NCBI RefSeq assembly: GCF_040954645.1
Contig: NC_092807.1
Span: 25,841,309-25,905,308, forward strand
DNA length: 64,000 bases
Reading direction: 5' to 3'
DNA from: Diabrotica undecimpunctata
Lineage: Eukaryota > Arthropoda > Insecta > Coleoptera > Chrysomelidae
Positions within the stretch are counted from its first letter, which is position 1; every line of letters starts with the position of its first letter. Position numbers and translations under genes: made by a program. This document shows, one piece after another, positions 41,710-52,233 of the stretch. The notes beneath the pieces are model-generated. The model searched no databases. It was given only the letters and a program-made list of their open reading frames with translations, and was not told where the DNA came from.

Positions 41710-44312
41710 CAAATAGATAGGGGTCCTCCTCCTCCTCAATCTTCTCTCCTCCGTAAGGATGTAGTGGCGTCATGTAATTTGTTTGACTATTTCTGTCCTT
41801 TATTTGGTCCGACCATCGTACTGGAGATCTTCCTCTGGATCTTTTATCCGCTACGTTACCTTCAACTATCATTCGCTCCATGCCTTCTTTTCTTCTAGTT
41901 ATATGTCTCAGTATATTTGGTTGATAGTTGTGGTAAGTCTAGTTTTTATGTTAAGTTCTGTTAGAATTGAGTAATTTGTGCGATGAGCGGTCCATGGTAT
42001 GTGCAACATTCTAAAGTAGACCCACATTTCAAATGCCATTATACGCTTTGAATCGGCTTTTTTATTGTCCAAGTTTCTGAAGCATACGTGGAGATAGGAA
42101 ATATCAATGCTCGAACAAGGCGTAATTTTTGCGTTTTTTGTGATGTCAGTGTTCTTTTAAATTTTTGAGAGTTTGGCTGTTGCCGATCTGGCCATTGTGA
42201 TGCGTCGACGGATCTCGTCTTCGCATCCTCCACTGTTAGTAATAACGGAGTCTAAGTAATTAAATTGCCTGACCATGATTCTTATCTCTGCCTGGTTGTT
42301 TCTGAGTCTATCGATGACCATCACTTTGGTTTTCTGCATATTTATTTTCAAACCATATTCCGTACTCACCGTGTCTAGCCTATTCATAATTTGTTCCAGT
42401 TCTTTTGATGATGACGCCAATATAACAGTGTCATCAGCATAACATAGGTTTTTGATTTTTCTTCCTCCTATCGTTGCTCCACCTTGCTATTCCTCAAAAA
42501 CTTGACGCATAATATGTTGACTATATATATATATTGAATAGAATAGGGGATATTATGCATCCCTGTCGAACTCCAGATTTTAATTTGAAGTTTTCCGAAA
42601 CCACATTATTAACTCTTACATTAGTAGTATTATTTACATAGTAATAAATAGATTAGATGTTCTAGCGTACCCATTTCTCTAAGTATATGCCACATTTACG
42701 AATATGTACGTATATGTATGTTATGACGAATATTAAGAATATGTTCTCCTGTTCCTCTATCTGGGACGAATCCGCATTGTTCTTGGGGAATTTGTGGTAA
42801 GAGAATTGATTTTAGTCTTTCATTGATGATGGTTAGAAGTATTTTGCTCGCGTGTGATATCAATGCTACTGTACGGTAATTACTGCAATCTGTCGGTGAA
42901 CCTTTTCATATATGAGAATAAACGTGAGTTTACCTCAGTCATTTGGCCACTTTCCGGTATTCCAGATCTCATTGCAAATTCTAAGCATTACTTCCGTCTC
43001 TAATTCTCCCATTTCTTTGAGCGTTTCAGCAGTTATTCCATCTTCTCCTTGCTTTTTTGAATTTTAGCTTTTTAATTGCCGTCTCAATTTCTGATTTCAA
43101 TATTTGAGGTTCTTTTTCATAACTTCTTTTCTCTGTATTATTGTCTGGGTCGTTGTTAGAGAAAGTATTTCGCAATATTGTTTCCACACCTCTGCGATAC
43201 CGTCTGGGTTTGTTATGGTATTTCCACCATTATCGTTTATGATCTGTATCTGCGGTTTGAATTCTCTCGCTAGATACTTGACTTTTGAGAAAAGTTCTCT
43301 AGATTCTTGGCGGTCAGCATGTTCCTCTAGTTGTACACATATGTTTTTAATATAATTATTTTTGTCCCTTCTGCACAAGTGTTTTATAGTTGTATTTATG
43401 GTGCATATCTCTATTTCTTTTTGTTTTGAATTTGATGTACCGTTTCTAAGTTTTCGTCTTTCTTCTACAAGATTAAGAATCTCTTCAGTCATCCAATGTT
43501 TTTTCCTAGCTATTTTGTCTTTTGGGGTTAGTATTGTTCATGGCTTTAGTGATACATTTCTTTGTGTATTTCCACGTTTTGTCAGGGTCTCCGGTAATCA
43601 CTGGTAGGTCAGTTTCTGCCAATGCTTCTCTAAACTTTTCCGGGTGTTTTCTAATCAATTTTTGTCTTTTATTTGTGATTGTTTTACTGTGTAACTTAAT
43701 GCAAAATTCTGTGAAATCGTTTAGTGACAAGAATATAATCTATTTGATTCTTTTATCGTCCTCCAGGCGAAGACCATGTTGATAATCTCCGCGAATGATG
43801 TTTAAACATTGTGTTTAATATACTAAGATCCATATCGATGGCAAATTGAAGGAGCCGTTCACCTCGTTCATTTCGCTCGCCTAAGCCTTGCTCACCTATT
43901 GTTCCTTTCAAATGGTCATCTATTTTAGTTTTTCCTATTTTTGCATTCCAATCTCCTATTATCATCATTGGTTCTTTTTTGCGAATGTTGGAGATGGTTT
44001 CATGTATCAGGTGATATGTTTCTTCTACTGTATCTTCTACCGCTTCGGATGTTGGCATATATACCTGTATAATATGCATTTTGGCTGGTTTAGCGTTTTG
44101 AGCTATTTTGATTATTCGATCATTTACTGGAAGGTATTCATGTACATATTTTGCCCAACGTTTTTGAATTAATATTGCAACGCCTTTTTGTCTTGATTTG
44201 TTAGCTCCTAACATGCAAACTTTGGGTGAGTGGCCTCCCTATGTCCATGGCCTTCCCAGTGTGCATCAGATATCCCACAGATATCTATCTTCTCCTTGAT
44301 CAGTTCATTTTT

Positions 44313-44314
44313 TA
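44313..44314. repeat. TA target duplication, left of DD82E-like copy 2
   Basis: TA directly outside the left terminus TTCTCCGTTCATAAATTG; its partner is TA at 47161-47162. The two bases belong to the CTA codon of the interrupted LINE. Confidence 0.85.
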
Positions 44315-44919
44315 TTCTCCGTTCATAAATTGTTGAGAGCACGAAATGTGCATCAAACTCATAAAACGGTCGTAAACCATAGGCGTTCCTGAGGTGTTTA
44401 TTCATTAAATAATAATATAATATTTTTTAATATTGTTATATATATAATATTTATAATATTTTACTACTAATATATTTAGCAAAAAAACAATTAAAACTTT
44501 CACGGCTAATGTTATGTAATTATATTATATTAATAAAAATAAGAATTTAACCATTAACATTGGCGAATGGATTTAGTGTCCGCAGTCATATAAACCCAAA
44601 CAAACAACAACAACCATTAACAATTTTGTAAATAAGAATACCTTATCTCTTTGGATATTTCAATACTAATCTTCGCATTTAATCACTTTAATAACTTAAA
44701 AGGGTGAAGTTATTACGAACGAAAACATTTTTTTTGTTTAGTAAGTTTTTGATCGCATGTAATTTACGGCTCGTCGGTGTGTCCGCGTCTACGGCAGTAA
44801 TTAGCGTCTCGAATATTTCTTTTGCGAATTATATGCAGTGCGTGAGTGATTTTTTATTCCATATACCTACGAACATATACGTACCTTTCGCTCGTGCTCG
44901 TTTTGTTGGATTGTTCGTG

Positions 44920-46085
44920 ATGGCTTCATCATCAACATCATCAAGTTTTACACCCGTACTGTTGCGTAGTCAGTAAGTCTGTCTATTCACCAAGAGAGAA
45001 GACTATTGTCCTAAATGTTCACGATGCTCTGGTTTCTCAGAATCCCACAAACACTGTTCGCAACATAGTCGAAAGTTGTGCCAACATGACTGGCGTAGGA
45101 GAGTCAACTATATATAGGTTCCTATCAGAAAGAAAAAAACACGGTATAGCTAACCCAAACACAAACGAACACTTAAAGAGAGGGAAAAAGCCTATTGAAA
45201 TTGATGAATTTGCCAAAAATGGTATTCGAAGGAAAATTCATGGATTTTTTTTTCAAAAAGAAATACCAAACCTAAACAAAATTTTACAAGAAGTTAGAGA
45301 CGACCCGGATTTGCCTCATATCGGACGAACTAAATTGTGGCAAGTTTTAAAAGAATTAAATTTCCGGTGGGAGAAATCAGACCGAAAATCACTTTTGATT
45401 GACCGGGAGGAGATAATATGTTGGAGAAGAAATTATCTAAGATCCATACGAAAATTCCGGGCTGAAGGAAGGCCCATCTTCTACCAGGATGAAACGTGGG
45501 TAAACTCAGGTCATACTCTAAAAAAAATTTGGTCAGATAAAAATATATTAAGCTCCAGGCAAGCCTTTATGGAAGGTTGGTCTACTGGTATCTCCCCACC
45601 TTCTGGTAAAGGCAGTAGATTAATAATTTCTCACATTGGCAGTGAAAAAGGATTTGTTAAGCATGGTTTGTTGGAATTTCAGTCCAAAAGCACAAAAGAC
45701 TATCACGAGGAGATGACAGCTGATGTTTTCGAAGAGTATTTTGAGCAGATGATTGAACACATACCACCAAATTCAATTATAGTATTAGATAATGCACCTT
45801 ATCATTCACGACTAGTAGAAATACTTCCAACGACTGCGTGGAAGAAACAGGATATTCTTGACTGGCTGCGGAATAAGTACTGCCTTACGAAGATGGAATG
45901 GTAAAAGCAGAACTTCTAAAAATTGCCCGGCAACACAAATCTAAGTTCAAGGAATACGTAGTTGACAAAATGGCGGAAAGGCGAAACATTACATGTCCTT
46001 AGACTTCCACCCTACCACTGCGAAATAAATCCAATTGAACTCATTTGGGCACAAATGAAAAGTTATGTGGCTAAAAAAAAATACG
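44920..46085 (+). pseudogene. DD82E-like transposase, copy 2, two frameshifts
   Basis: The start MASSSTSSSFTPVLLR is at 44920. A small deletion shifts the frame near 44970. From 45040 to 45904 the frame is open: helix-turn-helix (MTGVGESTIYRFLSERKKHG), then RRKIHGFFFQKEIPNLNKIL, catalytic Asp 1 in IFYQDETWVNSGHTLKKIW, EGWSTGISPPSGKGSRLIIS and Asp 2 in NSIIVLDNAPYHSRLVEILP. A one-base shift after KME leads to the last part, VDKMAERRNIT and LPPYHCEINPIELIWAQMKS, with the third catalytic residue, Glu. After correcting for the shift I count 82 residues between Asp 2 and this Glu. Tc1 and mariner have 34-41; a DD82E lineage (named Sailor, from memory) fits. All three catalytic residues survive. 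Confidence 0.87.
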
Positions 46086-46394
46086 TTATATAAAATACAA
46101 GCTGTACGTGAATTGTTATACGAGTCCTTATTACATATATTACGTAATATTATAACATATTACAGAACAAAACTGGAAAGATGCAGTAAGGCATGTAATA
46201 ACAAAAGGCATAACAAAAAATGTGGGATCTTGATAACATAATTGATGCGACCGTAGAGACACAACCGCTAATTATTAACCCTCAAGATGACTCGGATTCC
46301 GAAGTTGATCCTATTTATTTTGAATTTGAATAGTTTTCTAATCGTAATTATATAAGGTAAGTAATAATAGTTGTAATCGTACGGTATTAAAGGG

Positions 46395-46785
46395 GAAAGG
46401 CGCAAAATGTCGCCTGTCAAAATGTTCAATGTGTTTTAAATGTATCCATTTTTTTTTCAAATCCTGAGAAAACTAAACAGCATTTTTGAAAAATTTAAAG
46501 GCAGAATGAAATATTTTTTAGAATAAATAAAAAGTTTCTTTTGCATGCAATATTTTCAATTAAAAATTATACTATATTTTCTCTTTTATTTTCACCCCTG
46601 TTACATAACATATTAAAATAAACATTGTAGAAGTTTTCAGGGACTTTCTGCCCTGAGTAATAATGTAATCTTTCATTCTGCGTTTAAATTTTTCAAAAAT
46701 ATTTATTAGTTTTCTCCGGATTCGAAAATAATGGATACATTTAAAACACATTGGAAATTTTGCCAGGCGACATTTGGCGCCTTTT
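46395..46785. repeat. Nested inverted-repeat unit inside DD82E-like copy 2
   Basis: Arms of about 120 bp (46395-46512 and 46665-46785) start GGCGCAAAATGTCGCC and GGCGCCAAATGTCGCC and share TGTGTTTTAAATGTATCCAT and AGGCAGAATGAAA-type blocks. One arm is also present in copy 1 (about 37945-38080). It is either a small MITE or a family-specific subterminal repeat. Confidence 0.75.
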
Positions 46786-47460
46786 TCCTTAATTAAATAA
46801 ATGTATCTTTTACAAATGGCAAGAAACTTTTTATTTTTGAATAAAATAAATAAGTTTTATTAAAAAATACAATTTACATAAGTACAATTTAAAAAATATA
46901 TTTATTTAGTTCAAATAAATGTTTCAATCATATACTCTACGACACTGGTCGTTCATCTCTAACCATTCAAAATACCCCCGTAATAGGATTATAAGGCATT
47001 GTATTCCTTCAGATATAAGGTGGGTTAGTCGAAAACGTCTTAAACCGTCAGTTTTAGGTTGGTTTTTACTACTATATCGTATTACCTATCCTCTCTGTAT
47101 TTCAGTTTTCTAATTAGGGTTAAACTTGTAGTGAGCTATCAAAAAATTGTGAACCGACTGTAGTATATACAATTTACCTGGCTGTAGCAGCCCCCTAAGA
47201 TCCCATGTTGCGATGCGGCGTTTTTTACGTAATGTTAAGTTTTGATCTTCCAGTATCCCATTTCGCAGATATTGCCTGGTCGTTCACAATCGTCTGCCCG
47301 GTCGCCCATTTCACACCAATCGACCGGAATCGATATGGCGCCGGTTGCTAGCCGGATTGCAGAGCACAGAATATTCTTGCTTAGTCGTCATTTCATAACG
47401 ATCTCTGGGAAGATGATCAGGTGGTTTCCCATAAACTTTATATTGGCCAGTCAATGAAAG

Positions 47461-48124
47461 GAATAGATAAAATCGCGTCACGTTTATTTATTTAACACGT
47501 GTATAAAATCTGAGTTTATTTGCGGCAAAATACGAGAACTGCATACGAAAATGAATCTTCATTTTTGTCAATAGGTCACTTGAATCAAAAGATATCGTAT
47601 TTTTACCGTCCAGCTGATACAAATTTTATTGAACATTGATTTCGCGCGCGTAACTGACATGCAAAATTGACGGTCGCTGTAAGCGTTGGTTCTAAGAGAA
47701 CGGTTCATTCTACAAAAATGCTTATAAACATTTTTGTTTAAAATTATCTCAGCTACATTTTTTTCTACGGTTCCCCCTACCACATTGGATACGTGAAAAT
47801 CATACTCAAAGACCACAAAAACTATGGTTGGGTATAGTGGGTAAGATATATGGTTTCAGCGAGACGGAGCTCCGGCTCGTTTTTAAAATCTAAAATATAG
47901 TGTTCACTCTTACTTATTTTAATCACTAATCAGACATTAAAATTAAGCATTGTTGTTGTTTAACTGTAGTTTTTATTATTGTATATAAGTTAATGTAGAT
48001 TTATAAATAAACTTTATTCGATTATATTGTTTTAGTTGCATTATTTAATCATTTAAAATTTTCGCTCATGCTTTGGGAATTGGGTTCTTTTTTGAATACA
48101 ATAAAGTAAAATAAAAACTATATA
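47461..48124. other. Spacer, nothing recognised
   Basis: AT-rich sequence between the LINE 5' part and a MITE. No gene or repeat supported. Confidence 0.5.
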
Positions 48125-48827
48125 CAAGGTGGTCCAGAATTATGTACATTAATTTCTGTATGTACGTCCAAAAATAAGGGTACTTCTTTATGTACACTTT
48201 TTTATAAAACTGAATAATAAGGGAGATACAACCCTTTAAAGGAGTGAATTGAAATTCTTATTTTTTCAAATATCTTCCAAACGGAAACTGACAATTCATA
48301 GACTACTTGAGATTAAAGTGTCGTTGCTAACACAAGTGTCAATTCCAAAGCATACTTGATGAATATTAAGAAATGTAACGATTACAATAAAATACATGTA
48401 TACCTTCGAGTTTAAATAAATCGAAAACGGTGATATCTATCGAAATATTACAAGCACCTTTTTTGCGTAGAAAAGTCTAAGGAAACAATTTTTAAAATAT
48501 TTTTTTAAAATATGTAAAAATTAAAAAACATGTGACACAATAACCCCCACTTACCCTCCAAAACTACCCTATATTAATGTAGGATGTGGTAGGTGGTGAC
48601 ATGAAATTAATTATCCTAATGTCTTATAATCACTCCCAAAATATGAACTCCGTATTCAAAACCGTTTGGAAGATATTTGAAAAAATAAGAATTTCAATTC
48701 ACCCCTTTAAAGGGTTGTATCTCCTTTATTATTCAGTTTTATAAAAAAGTGTACATAAAGAAGTACCCTTATTTTTGGACGTACTATGAGCTCTAGAAAT
48801 TAATGTACATAATTCTGGACCACCTTG
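48125..48827. mobile_element. MITE with about 165-bp terminal inverted repeats (703 bp)
   Basis: Both ends read CAAGGTGGTCCAGAATTATG inward, and the similarity extends about 165 bp (for example AAAGGGTTGTATCTCC and AAAATAAGAATTTCAATTCA blocks). TA or TATA lies outside both ends, as in Tc1/mariner-type MITEs. It has no coding capacity. The centre (48300-48610) is unrelated AT-rich sequence. Confidence 0.88.
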
Positions 48828-48924
48828 TATATGTTCACAAAAATATTATCTAAGTTATAGATAGCGTGGAGCAGTTCGTAGTCGCTTTTAATCCTACTAT
48901 AAAACTGAACCCATTAAAATCTAG

Positions 48925-49748
48925 AGGTCGCGGCATATTATCGTGCACGTATAGTTTCCGGCACGTAGCGTTTCCACTCCAGTAATTGGGCTGCGCGTTT
49001 ACATTTTCATACATAGAACGTTTCAGTTTGGTTCGGTGAAGATATGATCTCGCTTTTCTCGACAAAAATTATGTGCAATTGCTCTTCTACTTAACGATGA
49101 AGAATGAAAAACTTTGTTAAAAAGAAGGTTTGAAGTACATCCAATGCTAAGAGAAAGGAAGAAGGAATGTCTATACTGGACTTTATACAGAGAATTAATT
49201 GATGACGATGAAAAATATTATGGATATTTTAGAATAAATACGATTCAGTTTAAATATGTTTTAAATTTAATTTCACCTTCAGTTAAAAAACAAAATACTA
49301 CATTTAACGAAGCCATACATATCAAACCAAAAAGTATTTTTAAAAAGAAGAGGTATCACTTCCGTACACAAGTCCTAATTGTTTATCACTTCCATGATTA
49401 ATTGTCACAAAGCAATAAAAACACATGCATAAATGACAAAATAGCCTCGAAAATTATTTTTTTAAATACTCTGTATCAAAATCAAACAAATACCTAAATA
49501 AACAACAAGGGGAAAACGACGGACATCTAATTCACATTATCCTTACCAACTGGTTACGACTCGTTACGTAGCCGTCGGCATCAGTAAAATATTGTTTTCG
49601 AATATACTAAACGGAAACGTTAAGTGTCTGAAACGCTATGTTCCGGACAGTGTGCGTTGTTCATATTTAAAACCATTTAAATTATATTTTTCGGAAACTA
49701 AACGCTATGTGCTGGAAACGCAACGTGCACGATAATATGCCACGACCT
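48925..49748. mobile_element. PIF/Harbinger-type non-autonomous element, copy 2 (824 bp)
   Basis: It is nearly identical over its length to the element at 35747-36568 and has the same inverted ends (AGGTCGCGGCATATTATCGT and AGGTCGTGGCATATTATCGT). The 3-bp duplication is not clear here (TAG on the left, TTA on the right). It includes the intact short reading frame at 49114-49401. Confidence 0.85.
49114..49401 (+). CDS. Harbinger transposase N-terminal fragment, 95 codons
   Basis: The frame MLKRRFEVHPMLRERKKECL, then WTLYRELIDDDEKYYGYFRI and FKYVLNLISPSVKKQN, matches the N-terminal helical region of HARBI1/PIF nucleases (the RRWWVHP.. and YRELR.D..F..YFRM pattern). It stops before any of the nuclease catalytic residues, and both copies of the element end it at the same place. 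The element is therefore non-autonomous, carrying a truncated relic of its parent gene. Translation is uncertain. Confidence 0.65.
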   Translation: MLKRRFEVHPMLRERKKECLYWTLYRELIDDDEKYYGYFRINTIQFKYVLNLISPSVKKQNTTFNEAIHIKPKSIFKKKRYHFRTQVLIVYHFHD

Positions 49749-49788
49749 TTAGACGTAGCGTCAATCTCGGACCAAGAAATTCGATAAG

Positions 49789-49799
49789 AAGACATTGTT
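49789..49799. repeat. 11-bp target-site duplication, left (AAGACATTGTT)
   Basis: AAGACATTGTT recurs at 52223-52233 on the other side of the LINE. Confidence 0.85.
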
Positions 49800-52222
49800 C
49801 TTCTTCTTAAAGTTCCATCTCCTATCGGAGGTTAGATATCATAACGGCTATGGTCACTTTGTTGGCTGCTGCTCTGAAAAGTTGTAGTGAACTACAGTTA
49901 AACCATTCTCTAAGGTTCTTCAGCCAGGAGATGCGTCTTCTTCCTTGGATCCTTCCTTGCATAATAATTCTCAGCAGCTCATATTTTTCTCCTCTGGTTA
50001 TGTGACCCAAATATTCTAGTTTTCTTCTTTTTATGCTGTTCATAATTTCTAACTCCTTATTTAGACGTCGTAGTACCTCAGCATTGGTAATCCTTTGAAC
50101 CCACTGAATTTTTAATATTCTTCTGTAACACCACATTTCGAACGCTTCTATTTTTCTTATGCGTTGTTTCTTCAATGTCCAAGCTTCCATTCCGTATTAT
50201 AGTACGATAGAAAATATGTAACATCTTAGAGCCCTCAATCTGAGATGCAACTGAAGGTATCTGTTTTTAAGCATTGTCTTCATTTTCACAAATGCTTGCC
50301 TTGCAGTTTCAATTCAGACTTTGATTTCTCTGCTTTGGTCATTTTTCTCATCAACCCAGGTTCCCAGATATTTATATGTCTCTACTTTTTCTATTTGGGT
50401 TTGCTCTATCATTAATCTTTCATTTCCATGTTGCGTTTTTGAGACAATCATGAATTTAGTTTTTCTCTTATTTATTTTTAGTCCGTATCTAATGCAATAA
50501 TCGTTAATTCTATTTACCAATTCTTGTAGCGATTCCAGGGTGTCTGCCATTATAACGGTGTCATCAGCGATTCTTATGTTATTTACTATTCTTCCGTTTA
50601 CAGAGATTCCATCACCCAGATCTGCTATCGCTTCCTGGAATATGGCTTCACTGTACACGTTAAACAGTAATGGTGACAGAACACAGCCCTGTCTTACTCC
50701 TCTCTTTATATCTATATTTTCGGACTTTTGTTCTTCTATCTTTATATTGGCTTTTTGATTCCAATACAGATTGATAATGATTCGTAAGTCTCGTCTGTCT
50801 ATATCTTTGTTTCTCAATACTTCTATTAGTTTTTCATGTCGGACCCTGTCGAATGCCTTCTCGAAGTCGATGAAACAGGAATAAATATCTAGGTTCATAT
50901 CTAAGCATCTTTGAGAGAGGACATTAAAAGCAAACAATGCCTCTCTCGTTCCCAGTCCCTTGCGGAACCCAAACTGAGTATCATCCATATCATCTTCTAG
51001 TTTTCTATATAATCTTCCATGAATCACCTTTAGAAACATTTTGAGGGTATGGCTTATTAGTGATATTGTCCTATAGTCTGAACAATCTTTGGCATATACT
51101 GTTTTTGGTATTGCTACAAAGGTGGACACCAACCATTCCTGTGGGATTTTTTCAGTTTTATACACTTCATTAAATAGGTCCAGAAGTACAGGTAGCGTTT
51201 CATCGTCTAGACATTTCAGTAGTTCCGCAGGTATTTCGTCTAGACCTACAGTTTTTCCGTTTTTTGCGTTTCGTATTGCTTGTTCGATTTCCTCTATTAT
51301 GATCTCTGGCCCCGTTTCGCTTTCGATTTCTTCCGGTTCTTGTCGATTATCCTCAAACAGATCTGTTATGTATGTCTTCCATTTTTTTAATTTCTATAAT
51401 GATTTTTCCATTTGCGTCTTTCAGAAGGGCATCTTTCTTTTTTCTCAGTGTATTTGTCATTTCCTTTATTTTCTTATGCATGTTAAAGCTATCATACTGT
51501 TTAGCATATGCCTCTATTTCACTGCATTGATTAGCAAGCCAGGTGGATTTGGCCTCTTTTATTTTCTTTCCTATCAATCTCTGTAGTTCCTTGTATTTTG
51601 CTTTACTCCTGCCTTTATGTTTCCTTCTTTCCTCCATTAGATCTAAGATTTCTGAAGTCATCTATCTCTGTTTTTTTCTTATTTTTGTCTGCAGTAGCTT
51701 TTCTCCTGCCTTTATTAAAGTTTCCTGTACCATGTTCCATTTGTCATTAACATCTGTTGTTTTTATCACGTCTTGTTTGATTTTCTTTAAGTTATCATTT
51801 ATTTCTTGTTTTAAGTTCTGACGTATAGGTTCTTCTTTTATCTTTGAGACATCAAACCGTGGTATATTTGTTTGTTTTTGGATCTTCTTCAATTTTATCT
51901 GCATTACGCCTACTAATGGATTATGGTCTGAATTTATGTCAGCTCCGGGGTATGTTCTCAGAGACTTTATAGCGTTTTTATATCTAGATTTTATTAAAAT
52001 GTAATCTATCTGATTTCGAACAATGTTGTCTTCTGAATCCGCAGGTGATTTCCAAGTATAAAGTCTTCTTTTAGGTAATTTAAAATTTGTATTCATTATT
52101 ACCATCTCCTCGCTTTGGCAGAATTCGACAAGTCTGTCCCCTCTTTCATTTCTTTCTCCCAACCCAAATTCCCCCACACATCCGTCCACTTTGTGGATTG
52201 TTGTCGTTGTTGTTGTTCGTCC
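49800..52222 (-). mobile_element. RTE-like LINE, copy 5, 5'-truncated (2,423 bp)
   Basis: The minus-strand insertion starts within the endonuclease and ends with a (GAA)n-type tail next to the left duplication. Perfect 11-bp flanks define it. Confidence 0.9.
49810..52190 (-). pseudogene. LINE endonuclease end and reverse transcriptase, lightly broken
   Basis: From 52190: FGLGERNERGDRLVEFCQSE, YTWKSPADSEDN and GADINSDHNPLVGVMQIKLK (endonuclease C-terminus), then a stop at 51662. The linker is at 51661-51353 (MTSEILDLMEERRKHKGRSK). The RT (51165-50314) has STFVAIPKTVYAKDCSDYRT, CFIDFEKAFDRVRHEKLIEV, GVRQGCVLSPLLFNVYSEAI and the catalytic box IADDTVIMADT, where Tyr is replaced by Ile. After a frame break near 50310, the C-terminal region at 50190-49822 has AFEMWCYRRILKIQWVQRIT, KRRKLEYLGHITRGEKYELL and SWLKNLREWFNC. 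It resembles copy 1 closely. Confidence 0.87.
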
Positions 52223-52233
52223 AAGACATTGTT
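52223..52233. repeat. 11-bp target-site duplication, right
   Basis: Perfect copy of 49789-49799. Confidence 0.85.

Larger units (their letters stand above)
44315..47160 (+). mobile_element. DD82E-like Tc1/mariner transposon, copy 2 (2,846 bp)
   Basis: The ends are TTCTCCGTTCATAAATTG (left) and CAGTCGGTTCACAATTTT (right, inward), in opposite orientation to copy 1 and alike along most of their length. A nested 390-bp inverted-repeat unit (46395-46785) lies between the gene and the right end. The TA duplication and the restored LINE frame fix both boundaries. Confidence 0.92.
41720..47240 (-). pseudogene. LINE endonuclease-reverse transcriptase, broken and interrupted
   Basis: The endonuclease starts with RRIATWDLRGLLQPGKL (near 47230). 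It continues after the insert with KNELIKEKIDICGISDAHWE, KRWAKYVHEYLPVNDRIIK, MMIIGDWNAKIGKTKIDD and GLGERNERGERLLQFAIDMD, to about 43753. The region 43730-43097 is the linker (MTEEILNLVEERRKLRNGTS). RT catalytic motifs are eroded: only fragments are readable between 43090 and 42430. The C-terminal region at 42420-41700 has GLKINMQKTKVMVIDRLRNN, then ALIFPISTYASETWTIKK and RSRGRSPVRWSDQIKD. There are several frame breaks. Confidence 0.82.
41710..47460 (-). mobile_element. RTE-like LINE, copy 4, split by the DD82E-like copy 2
   Basis: The minus-strand LINE runs from about 47460 to 47163 and, after the insert, from 44312 down to about 41710. It ends in a GAGGAGGAGG-type tail. The reading frame crosses the insertion point cleanly (CTA AAA AAT GAA CTG) once the 2.85-kb insert and one TA copy are removed. 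The upstream part (47240-47460) is open in the endonuclease frame or is 5' UTR. Confidence 0.87.

Noticed and set aside
43104..44172. Several plus-strand Phe/Cys/Ser-rich frames
   Set aside because: They are antisense of the minus-strand LINE copy 4. Hydrophobic composition is a by-product of Lys/Glu-rich sense coding.
51089..51821. Plus-strand frames of 165 and 92 codons
   Set aside because: They are antisense shadows of LINE copy 5.
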